The notes beneath the pieces are model-generated. The model was given only the letters and a program-made list of their open reading frames with translations, did not search any database and was not told the origin of the DNA. A stretch of 64,000 nt of DNA from Anaeromyxobacter dehalogenans 2CP-C (GTDB taxonomy: Bacteria > Myxococcota > Myxococcia > Myxococcales > Anaeromyxobacteraceae), in contig NC_007760.1 of NCBI RefSeq assembly GCF_000013385.1, positions 4,004,001 to 4,068,000 on the forward strand, written 5' to 3'. Position 1 is the first letter of the stretch, and the number at the start of each line of letters is the position of its first letter. This document shows positions 57,651-64,000 of the stretch, piece after piece. The position numbers were made by a program, and so were the translations under genes.

Positions 57651-58844
57651 ATGACCGAGTTCGCCGCGTCGACCTCCGCAGCGCCGGCCGATGCCTTCCC
57701 GGCCGCACCTGCAACGCCGCCCCAGCCGCAGCCGCTGCCGATCCGGTTCACCGGATCGGGCGGAGAGTACTTCCGGATCTGGATCGTCAACCTGCTCCTC
57801 ACGCTCGTGACCCTCGGCATCTGGTCCGCGTGGGCGAAGGTCCGCAAGACGCGTTACTTCTGGAGCAACACGCAGCTCGCCGGCGCCGCGTTCCAGTACC
57901 ACGGGAACCCCGTCGCGATCCTTCGCGGGCGACTGCTCGCCGGTGCCGTCTTCGTCGCGTACTCGGTCGCCGGGCGCATCTCGCTCACCGCGGGACTGGT
58001 GGCCGGCGCGGTGCTCATGCTGCTCGGCCCCTGGTTCTTCCACGCGTCCATGCGCTTCAAGCTCGCGAACACGAGCTGGCGGGGGCTGCGGTTCGGGTTC
58101 GACTCCACCGCCGGGCGGGCGTACGCGGTCCTCGCGCCGGGCGTGGTGCTCGGGGCCCTCTTCATCGGCTCGCTCGCGACGATCCAGCGGACAACGCCCG
58201 GCGAGCAGGCGAACCCCCTGCCGATCGTCCTCGCGGAGCTCGCGGTCTTCGCCTGCTGGCCCTGGCTGCACGCGCGGCTGAAGGCGTACCAGCACGGCCG
58301 CGCGCAGTACGGAGACCTCGCGTTCGAGTTCGAGCCGTCCACCCGCGCGTTCTACGGCGTCTACGGCAAGGCCTTTCTCTCCGCGCTGCCCTTCTTCGTG
58401 CTGATGGGGATCGCCATCGCCGGCGTGGCCGCCGCCACGCGCGGGACGAAGGATCCGGAGGCGATGACGCGCGTGTTCGTCCCGATCGCGGTCGTCACCT
58501 ACGCGGTGTTCGCCCTCGCGTACGCCGTCGTCGGCGCGCTCTTCACCGCACGCCTGCAGCGGCTGGTCTGGACCCGGACGCACGCGGGCCCGGTGCGCTT
58601 CGCGACGAGCATCACGGCGCGCGGCCTCATGCGCGTCTGGATCGGCAACGGGATCCTGACGCTCCTCACGCTGGGCATCTACTGGCCGTGGGCCGCGGTG
58701 GCGATCGCGCGCTACCGGCTCGAGTGCATGACGCTCGAGGCCGGGGCGCCGCTCGAGACCATCGCGGCGGGGAGGCTGCCCGCGGAAGGCTCCGCGACGG
58801 GCGAGGGCGCGGTCGATCTGTTCGGGTGGGACATCGGCCTGTGA
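57651..58844 (+). CDS. DUF898 (YjgN-family) membrane protein
   Basis: 397 residues with about eight membrane helices in two similar halves. The recurring motif is FTGSGGEYFRIWIVNLLLTLVTLGIWSAWAKVRKTRYFWSNT and, near the C-terminus, RVWIGNGILTLLTLGIYWPWAAVAIARYR. This is the YjgN/DUF898 family, whose function is unknown. The gene is coupled by GTGA overlap to a membrane M48 peptidase, a recurrent bacterial pairing. Confidence 0.9.
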   Translation: MTEFAASTSAAPADAFPAAPATPPQPQPLPIRFTGSGGEYFRIWIVNLLLTLVTLGIWSAWAKVRKTRYFWSNTQLAGAAFQYHGNPVAILRGRLLAGAVFVAYSVAGRISLTAGLVAGAVLMLLGPWFFHASMRFKLANTSWRGLRFGFDSTAGRAYAVLAPGVVLGALFIGSLATIQRTTPGEQANPLPIVLAELAVFACWPWLHARLKAYQHGRAQYGDLAFEFEPSTRAFYGVYGKAFLSALPFFVLMGIAIAGVAAATRGTKDPEAMTRVFVPIAVVTYAVFALAYAVVGALFTARLQRLVWTRTHAGPVRFATSITARGLMRVWIGNGILTLLTLGIYWPWAAVAIARYRLECMTLEAGAPLETIAAGRLPAEGSATGEGAVDLFGWDIGL

Positions 58845-59992
58845 GCGAGACCGTCCTCGAAGGCCTCCTCTTCGACGGACGAAGCGCCGCCGCGACGCCG
58901 GTCCGGATCGCGATCGCGGGGGGCGTCCTCACGATCACGACGCCCGACGGCGCGCTCCTCTCCGAGCACGGCCTCGCCCGGCTCACCGTGACCGAGGCGT
59001 TCGCCACGGCGCCCCGGCAGATCGGACTGCCCGGTGGAGGGGTGGTCGAGGTGCCGGACGGCGCCGCCCTCGCCGCGGCGCTCAGCGCGGCGGGCCGGCG
59101 CCCTGGCCTCGTGGACTGGCTCGAGGCGCGCTGGCGCACCGCGCTCGCGGCCGTCGTCGTATGCGTCGCGGTCATCGTCGCGGCTTACCTCTACGGGCTC
59201 CCGGCTGCCGCGGGCTGGATCGCCCGGACGCTGCCGGCGAGCGCCGAGCGGCGGCTCGGGGACGGTGTCCTCGAGCTCCTCGACGGCCACGTGCTCCGGC
59301 CCACGGCGCTCTCGGAGGAGGAGCAGCGCGCGGCGCAGGAGCGGATCGACGAGGCGGCGCGGCTCGGGGCGCCCGCGGTGAAGTACCGTCTCCTCTTCCG
59401 GTCCGCCGGGTTCGGGCCGAGCATGAACGCCTTCGCGCTCCCCGGCGGCACGGTGGTCGTGCTCGACGGTCTGGTGCGCGGCACCGCGAGCGACGATCGC
59501 CTCGTCGCGATCGTCGGCCACGAGCTCGGGCACGTGGCCCGGCGCCACTCGGCGCAGGCGCTCCTGAAGAGCGCCGGCGTGGGCGCCGCGGCGAGCCTGC
59601 TCTGGGGCGACTTTTCTGGCCAGGCCGCGGCGATTCCCGCCGCGCTCGCGATGTTCGACTACTCGCGCGACGCCGAGCGCGAGGCCGACGAGGACGCGGT
59701 CCGCTTCCTGCGCGCCGCCGGCCGCTCCGCCCTGCCCATGGCAGAAGCGCTCTGCCTGCTCCAGTGCGTCGAGCGCGAGGCGTCGCTGGGCGCGATGCCG
59801 AGGCTCCTCTCCACGCACCCGAAGCTCGCGGAGCGGATCCAGCACGTGCGCGAGCTCCGGGGCGTGGACCCCTCGTACCGCTGCCCGGAGCCGGCGCCGG
59901 CAGGATCGCCCTGCGGTCCTGACGAGGACGACGGCGACGACGAGCCGGGGACGTGCGGGGCGGGGGAAGCGCCGCGCCCCAGCGGCGACTGA
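58841..59992 (+). CDS. Membrane-associated M48 metallopeptidase
   Basis: 383 residues from a GTG overlapping the DUF898 stop. One membrane helix (TALAAVVVCVAVIVAAYLYGL, about 100-120) precedes the peptidase domain with the zinc site HELGH (H227, E228, H231) and the third ligand E281 in DAEREADEDA. N-terminal 95 residues are a small beta domain. M48 members such as HtpX and LoiP cleave membrane or periplasmic proteins. The acidic C-terminal tail (DEDDGDDE) is unusual. Substrate unknown. Confidence 0.92.
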   Translation: MSETVLEGLLFDGRSAAATPVRIAIAGGVLTITTPDGALLSEHGLARLTVTEAFATAPRQIGLPGGGVVEVPDGAALAAALSAAGRRPGLVDWLEARWRTALAAVVVCVAVIVAAYLYGLPAAAGWIARTLPASAERRLGDGVLELLDGHVLRPTALSEEEQRAAQERIDEAARLGAPAVKYRLLFRSAGFGPSMNAFALPGGTVVVLDGLVRGTASDDRLVAIVGHELGHVARRHSAQALLKSAGVGAAASLLWGDFSGQAAAIPAALAMFDYSRDAEREADEDAVRFLRAAGRSALPMAEALCLLQCVEREASLGAMPRLLSTHPKLAERIQHVRELRGVDPSYRCPEPAPAGSPCGPDEDDGDDEPGTCGAGEAPRPSGD

Positions 59993-60011
59993 GCGCCGCT
60001 CGCTAGCGCGC

Positions 60012-60323
60012 TCACACTCCCCGAAGACGGACCACCTTGCCGTGTACGCGCGCGACGACTTCGAGTTCGCCTCCGAGCCCCTCCACGTACCTCCGCAGCG
60101 TCGAGAGGAGATGATCCTCCCTCCGTTCGGCGCGCGACAGCTCCGACTGCTTCATCTTGGCGGCGCGGGCGACCTGCTCCTGGGTCCTCCCGGCGGCCAG
60201 CCGGAGTTCGCGCAGGTTCATCTCCAGGACCTCGCGCTCGGCGAAGCGCTCCGCCTCGGCGATCTCCTCGCGCGTGAAGAGCTTCTTCTCGATCTGCTTC
60301 CAGCTCTTCGTCTTGCGCTTCAT
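60012..60323 (-). CDS. XRE-family antitoxin (HigA-like)
   Basis: 103 residues. A basic N-terminus (MKRKTKSWKQIEKKLFTREEI) leads into a helix-turn-helix of the Xre type (LRELRLAAGRTQEQVARAAKMKQSELSRAERREDHLLSTLRRYVEGLGGELEVVARV). The start codon overlaps the toxin stop by 4 nt (ATGA). In this family the antitoxin binds the toxin and represses its own promoter. The start is certain, but the partner toxin appears damaged (see the neighbouring entry). Confidence 0.85.
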   Translation of the reverse strand: MKRKTKSWKQIEKKLFTREEIAEAERFAEREVLEMNLRELRLAAGRTQEQVARAAKMKQSELSRAERREDHLLSTLRRYVEGLGGELEVVARVHGKVVRLRGV

Positions 60324-60668
60324 CGGTTGCCTTCCTTCTCCAGATGCTGGAGGTGCGCATCCCAGAGCCGCTCTGCCTTGGGGATCGTCCGCTCGTAGAA
60401 CCGCTTGTCGTTCCCCTTGTCACCGCCGATGAGGAGCAACGCTTCCCGCTTCGGGTCGAACGCGTAGATGATCCGTAGCGGGCTCGCGCCGCGCTTCGGG
60501 CGAAGCTCGCGGAGCGGATGCCTCGTCCCCTTGAGGGCGCTCGAGTACGGCTCGCCGAGCGTGATGCCTACCTGCTCGAGGATCTTTACGCCTTGGAGCA
60601 CGGCCTTCTGCTCCCGAGCCCTCGATCCACCGTTCGAACTCCTCGGTCGCGTTGACGACGACGGGCAT
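60320..60668 (-). pseudogene. RelE/HigB (Gp49-like) toxin, apparently frameshifted
   Basis: The C-terminal reading frame (EQKAVLQGVKILEQVGITLG to the stop at 60320) shows the toxin core RELRPKRGASPLRIIYAFDPKREALLLIGGDKGNDKRFYER. The N-terminal start at 60668 (MPVVVNATEEFERWIEG) is in a different frame. They would join if about 8 nt were restored near 60615. The GTG at 60601 would give only 93 residues, short of the usual 115-120. It is either a broken toxin, an assembly error or a truncated but active form. Confidence 0.75.
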
Positions 60669-60709
60669 GCGGCTCTCTACCGCTCGCGTCGGACATCAAC
60701 CGGATGGTG

Positions 60710-60738
60710 AATATAGGCTCCACCACATATGAGGTCAA
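60710..60738 (-). promoter_or_regulatory. Sigma70-type promoter of the toxin-antitoxin operon
   Basis: On the minus strand TTGACC (60738-60733) is followed after exactly 17 nt by TATATT (60715-60710). This is a near-consensus housekeeping promoter, rare in such GC-rich DNA. The start codon at 60668 would follow a leader of roughly 35 nt. HigA-type antitoxins usually bind across such promoters. Confidence 0.7.
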
Positions 60739-61040
60739 GCTCATCCACGTTCGCCAGCCCAGCGGCCACTTGGCGTCCTCATCGGGTTCGACATCGACGA
60801 GGCGCTGACCGGCGATGCGGGTCTCCCCGTCAGGCGAACCGGCTCGACTCCGGTGCGCTTCGCCACGCCGTCCCCGAGCTCGCGAGCGTCGTCGTGCCCC
60901 ACAGCGGACTCTCCCGCGGCATGGCCGCGATGAGCTCCGGGTGGAGACTCGTCGTCTTTGGCTCGTTCGACGCGAGGAGCAGCGGCGGCCGCGGGCTCAG
61001 CGGTGCCGAGGGCCGTGTCAGCCCGGTTGAGGCGCGAAGC
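60739..61040. other. 302-nt stretch without a gene upstream of the island boundary
   Basis: No open frame here has family motifs, a good ribosome binding site or matching codon bias. It lies between the toxin-antitoxin promoter and the tRNA-Gly fragment with its terminator. It may be decayed sequence. Confidence 0.4.
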
Positions 61041-61076
61041 TAGAAAAGAAAAAACCCCCGGCCGAAGCCGGGGGTT
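61041..61076 (-). terminator. Rho-independent terminator (native to tRNA-Gly)
   Basis: On the minus strand AACCCCCGGC (61076-61067) pairs perfectly with GCCGGGGGTT (61062-61053) across a four-base loop, followed by TTTTTTCTTTTC. It lies 3 nt after the tRNA-Gly 3' fragment, the position expected for the terminator of that tRNA gene before an element was inserted. Confidence 0.85.
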
Positions 61077-61079
61077 AAC

Positions 61080-61102
61080 TGGAGCGGGAAAAGGGATTTG
61101 AA
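61080..61102 (-). other. 3' end of tRNA-Gly gene, probable attachment site of an integrated element
   Basis: The 23 nt read, on the minus strand, as a T-loop TTCAAAT, T-stem half CCCTT, acceptor half TTCCCGC, discriminator T and encoded CCA. Acceptor TTCCCGC with discriminator T matches tRNA-Gly, whose 5' acceptor strand is GCGGGAA. The bases upstream (ending AACGC) do not pair with CCCTT, so the rest of the tRNA is missing. This is the pattern left when an element integrates into a tRNA 3' end. A 1-nt uncertainty in either boundary is possible. Confidence 0.8.
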
Positions 61103-61256
61103 GCGTTGCGTTAGATGACCAAAACCCGAGGCGGGACGCGCGCTTGCCGCACAAGGGCTCGGAACGACTCGAAAAGCAGGTCAGCACGCCAGTACACGGG
61201 AGTGCACGCCGGATCGTGGCGCGGAACGGCCCAACGGCAACCTGACGGCAACGCAT
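61103..61256. other. Left-end flank of the integrated element
   Basis: 154 nt between the tRNA fragment and the first element gene, without an open frame. Short direct repeats such as AACGGC near 61226 and 61234 are visible. It may contain integrase-binding sites. Nothing more can be said from sequence alone. Confidence 0.35.
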
Positions 61257-61688
61257 CTACGGCTTGAAGACGGGCCCACGATCGTTCGCGAGTCGAGCAA
61301 GCTGCGCCTCCTTGCGCTTCTTCTCCGTCCTCGACGCCAAGTGCTCGCGGAAATCGATGATGCCGTGAGCGGGATCAGGGAGCGGATTGACTTCCGGGTC
61401 CTCCCAGACCTTGAGCGCCTCCGTGTAGCACTCGGCGCAGGTGACCGCGTACACGCCGATCGAGGCGAGCTTGAGGCCGTCCGTGTAGTGCTTGAACGCA
61501 GCTTCAGGTGTCGTCTTGCTGGCCATCGACACCGAGAGGAGTCCCTGGTCGCGCTCCTTGACCTCGAACGCGATACGCGCGATGCGGCCCTCGTGCAGGT
61601 GCGCCGGATGCACCTGTCGGAAGAGCTGGTCATCAGAGCTGGGCACCTGCGGGCCGCGCGGCTCCGCGCCTTTCGGGCTGTCACTCAC
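61257..61688 (-). CDS. Uncharacterised island protein A (partner of the upstream gene)
   Basis: 143 residues from the GTG at 61688, overlapping the upstream gene by 8 nt; a GTG at 61703 is the alternative. Characteristic text is DQLFRQVHPAHLHEGRIARIAFEVKERDQGLLSV, then YTDGLKLASIGVYAVTCAECYTEAL and DPAHGIIDF. Similar small proteins occur beside a larger partner in other mobile regions, from memory. No enzymatic motif is visible. A joint function of the two proteins, possibly defence or toxin-antitoxin, is inference. Confidence 0.7.
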   Translation of the reverse strand: MSDSPKGAEPRGPQVPSSDDQLFRQVHPAHLHEGRIARIAFEVKERDQGLLSVSMASKTTPEAAFKHYTDGLKLASIGVYAVTCAECYTEALKVWEDPEVNPLPDPAHGIIDFREHLASRTEKKRKEAQLARLANDRGPVFKP

Positions 61689-62835
61689 GGCCCTGCACCT
61701 CACCTCTTAGCTCGTTCACGAACGTAGACACGCCGATGTCCTCGTCGGGCGCGCCCACGAACGAAACCTGCGCCTCGCGGGAGTCTCCTGACTTCACGTT
61801 CACAGCTTCCATGGACACCAGCTCGGCCGCGAAGTTGAACTCCGCTGAGACCTCCCAGTCGTCGAACGTCCACTCCGCGCGGATGTGTCCTGCTTCCGTC
61901 GCGTAGAGGTGCGGCTGCGGGAGCTCGTCGCGCGCCATGAGGCCGAGGAGCACCTGCCTCGCCCAATCGACGGCGTCTCTGGACGGAGCTTCTCCGTGCT
62001 CGCCGTCGGACCAGCCTTTCTTGAGCGCGAGAAGCTCGTCGAGGCGCCGCTCGATACGCAGGGCTTCTGCGGGGTCAACTACGTCGACGATGTTGAGGTC
62101 CCTGACCTCGTCGATGTTCTTGAGGGCATCGTTCCGATCGTAGGACCCGACTGCGGCGAGCTCAACGCGGGTAAACGCATCGTCGCGGAGCGCGTTCGCG
62201 AGCTGTGTCGTCTGGATCCCGGAGAACTCGACGTCGAAGGCCCCCTCGTCCGTCCGCAACCGGAACTGTCCGCGCTCCTTATCCAACGCGACGACCGTCC
62301 CGACCAGCTCCACATCCTTCTGGTAGGTGTTCGCACGCTGGAGAACGATCCGCTTTCGGACTTCCTGGTTGTACGAGACCTTCCGCTGTCCTCCGGGAGA
62401 GTCGAGGACGAGTTCCTCTCCTGGCCGGAGGTGCTTGCCGAAGTTGCCGAACAGCGGGATCACGTTCTCCGGAAACTCGGGTGGCTTCCTATCGGAGCCG
62501 ATCGCGTCAACGTAGTCCGTCACCAGGTCGCGTGCCGCATCGAACGGATCCCACTCGTGTGCGAGAACGCCTTGCTGCTGCGGCTCCTCCGTCCGCTTGA
62601 GCGCGAGAACGGCCGATCCCGGTCGGATTTCTTGCAGTGCGAGCTGGAAACTCGACTCGAAGCCCTTCGGCACTCTTGCTCGCCCATACCGCTGCTTGAA
62701 GAGCTCCTTCGCGACGCGAAGGACAAGGTCGCGGTACGCGACAAGGTCGGCGAGAACGTCAACGGGAACTTGCGCGTCCGCGAAGCGCGCGCCACGCAGG
62801 ACCGGCTCGACGAATGGCTTTCGCTTGTCGGTCAT
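61681..62835 (-). CDS. Uncharacterised island protein B with GWSDGE motif
   Basis: 384 residues from the ATG at 62835. No family is recognised. The N-terminal half has RGARFADAQVPVDVLADLVAYRD and a beta-rich middle (VVALDKERGQFRLRTDEGAF). The C-terminal third contains LLALKKGWSDGEHGEAPS and PHLYATEAGHIRAEWTFDDWEVSAEFN, a motif pair I have seen in conserved hypothetical proteins of accessory DNA. It is cytosolic by composition. Its stop overlaps gene A, so the two are co-translated. Confidence 0.75.
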   Translation of the reverse strand: MTDKRKPFVEPVLRGARFADAQVPVDVLADLVAYRDLVLRVAKELFKQRYGRARVPKGFESSFQLALQEIRPGSAVLALKRTEEPQQQGVLAHEWDPFDAARDLVTDYVDAIGSDRKPPEFPENVIPLFGNFGKHLRPGEELVLDSPGGQRKVSYNQEVRKRIVLQRANTYQKDVELVGTVVALDKERGQFRLRTDEGAFDVEFSGIQTTQLANALRDDAFTRVELAAVGSYDRNDALKNIDEVRDLNIVDVVDPAEALRIERRLDELLALKKGWSDGEHGEAPSRDAVDWARQVLLGLMARDELPQPHLYATEAGHIRAEWTFDDWEVSAEFNFAAELVSMEAVNVKSGDSREAQVSFVGAPDEDIGVSTFVNELRGEVQGRE

Positions 62836-62988
62836 GCGGCTGAGTCCCGGAATGGCCCCGAGCCTGTTCTACCCCGGATGGCCGGAGCGGTGGCCTTTTC
62901 TGCCACCACAGGCAACTCCAAGCACGGGTGCTCGATCGCTCCCACCTGAACATCTTAGCAGCGGGCCGGACACCGCGGCAACGCTCGG

Positions 62989-64000
62989 TCAGCCCGACTG
63001 TGGTTCTTTCTTCGTCCTTTCGCCTGCCTCCAGGAGCCTCACGACGAAGAAGAAGGGGTCAACCTCCATGTGCTCCCGAAGCTCGCCGGGCCTGAAGAAT
63101 GCCTTGATGAAGTCTGCTCCAAGGATGCCAAAGGCCCAGCCGATAGCATCATACAGCGGCTTGTACGTCGCTCCGAGCAGCAGCCCGACCGCGATCGTGT
63201 TGCCCGAAATCGCGAGTCGTTTGTGTGTCTTCCTAATCTCCGCAAACGTCTGATGGAGCTGCCGAACATGCTCCTCCGCCTCTCCCAGCACTTGCCGAAG
63301 TCGCTCTTCATCGCCGGCTGACCCAAACTGCGAAGCCGTTCGCGCCAGAGCGCGTTGAAAGCGCAGAAAGGCCTCCTCGTAGTCTTCGCGAAGCCGAAGC
63401 ACGGTCGACAGCGGAAGGTGCTTCAGGGAAGGAAGAATGATTCCAATCTTTAGGACATCTGGGTCATCTGCTAGGAGACTCCCTGATGTTGTCGTCCGAA
63501 TGAAATTCGCAGGGAGCTTCTGGCGTCGCGTGGCGAATTCGTTTGCCGTCGCCCAGTTCTCCGCAATGATGTCTTCATCGTCAACTCTCGCGACGACGTG
63601 GTACCGCTCGTCTTCAATGGAGAGTTCTTCAAATCGCGAAGCAAACTCGCTTGGGTCAACCAACTCCACTTCGCGAGGGACCGGAGCGATGATTCCTGAC
63701 TTCACTTCGCGAAGATGTCTGTACGCTGGCTCAAGACAAGGGCGAAGGTTTGGCCCTTCGACGAACTTGACGCCGATCTCAGCCTTGAACTCGAAATCCG
63801 GTGACGTCAGAGGATCGACGAGCAACGCTGCCTGCTTTGCGAACAAAGCTAACCGCTTCTGATGATCTGGGGTGAGTGCGTGCCTTGCTGCGTCCACGGA
63901 GAGAAACAGCCCGTCTGTGCGTCGCGCCAGGTCGGGCAAGTCGGCGATGAGCCTCTGGATATTCGCGGCGAAGCTCCATTCGACGACGCCTAGATCATGC
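62989..64000 (-). CDS. Uncharacterised protein with C-terminal hydrophobic segment, 5'-truncated by window edge
   Basis: At least 337 residues: the frame stays open to the window edge and reads as coding upstream of the TTG at 63939 (HDLGVVEWSFAANIQRLIAD), so the real start lies outside. The middle is a long helix (LREDYEEAFLRFQRALARTASQFG, LRQVLGEAEEHVRQLHQTFAEIRKTHKR). Near residue 265, TIAVGLLLGATYKPLYDAIGWAFGILGADF could insert in a membrane. Base composition is much lower in GC than the core genome. No family recognised. Confidence 0.7.
   Translation of the reverse strand, partial: HDLGVVEWSFAANIQRLIADLPDLARRTDGLFLSVDAARHALTPDHQKRLALFAKQAALLVDPLTSPDFEFKAEIGVKFVEGPNLRPCLEPAYRHLREVKSGIIAPVPREVELVDPSEFASRFEELSIEDERYHVVARVDDEDIIAENWATANEFATRRQKLPANFIRTTTSGSLLADDPDVLKIGIILPSLKHLPLSTVLRLREDYEEAFLRFQRALARTASQFGSAGDEERLRQVLGEAEEHVRQLHQTFAEIRKTHKRLAISGNTIAVGLLLGATYKPLYDAIGWAFGILGADFIKAFFRPGELREHMEVDPFFFVVRLLEAGERTKKEPQSG

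Overview
The window is very GC-rich chromosomal DNA with dense coding, frequent GTG/TTG starts, ATGA/GTGA translational couplings and long spurious ORFs on the opposite strands of real genes. Together with the gene content (ECF42-type sigma factor with a YCII partner, DUF748, DUF3943 and DUF6766 proteins, cysteine-less DksA-like protein, CARDB-rich subtilase, multi-PAS hybrid kinase) it suggests a Myxococcota member such as Anaeromyxobacter. That assignment is inference, not a database match.

Left third (1-24 kb). Methyltransferase fragment, DksA-like protein, pirin, a large AsmA-like DUF748 protein and a DUF3943 protein. Next comes a leftward operon encoding a MoaD/ThiS-like modifier ending in GG, a MoeB-type E1 with rhodanese domain and a JAMM metalloprotease: a bacterial ubiquitin-like conjugation/sulfur-carrier set. 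To its right is a copper operon (cupredoxin - CopA ATPase - CsoR repressor) with a long G/C-tract inverted repeat at its start. Then an NTF2-like secreted protein, an ECF42 sigma factor with its YciI/DGPF partner, a phosphoesterase lipoprotein, a hydrolase, an acyltransferase, a glycosyltransferase, a divergent aldo-keto reductase/LysR pair, an internally duplicated DUF6766 membrane protein, a zinc-ribbon thioredoxin and an L,D-transpeptidase.

Middle (24-43 kb). Lipid kinase, DUF2249-hemerythrin protein, chemoreceptor, carB, a mercaptopyruvate-type sulfurtransferase, a beta-helix lipoprotein, then a compositionally distinct patch with a HYR-domain secreted protein. Next is a tightly coupled four-gene operon: response regulator, YaiO-type outer-membrane barrel, membrane-anchored HEAT protein and processive family-2 glycosyltransferase, a candidate polysaccharide synthesis/export module. 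HflK-HflC follow.

Right third (43-64 kb). A 1748-residue secreted subtilase with six CARDB repeats, an XRE regulator coupled to an alcohol dehydrogenase, a five-PAS hybrid histidine kinase, a deletion-damaged NAD-binding pseudogene, a PNPOx-like protein, a GAF histidine kinase, a coupled DUF898-M48 peptidase pair, and a RelE/HigB-type toxin-antitoxin locus whose toxin appears frameshifted. At 61.05-61.10 kb lies a displaced 3' end of a tRNA-Gly gene with its native terminator. DNA to the right (61.1 kb to the window end) is lower in GC and carries uncharacterised genes, as expected for the left end of an integrated genomic island whose intact tRNA and integrase would lie beyond the window.
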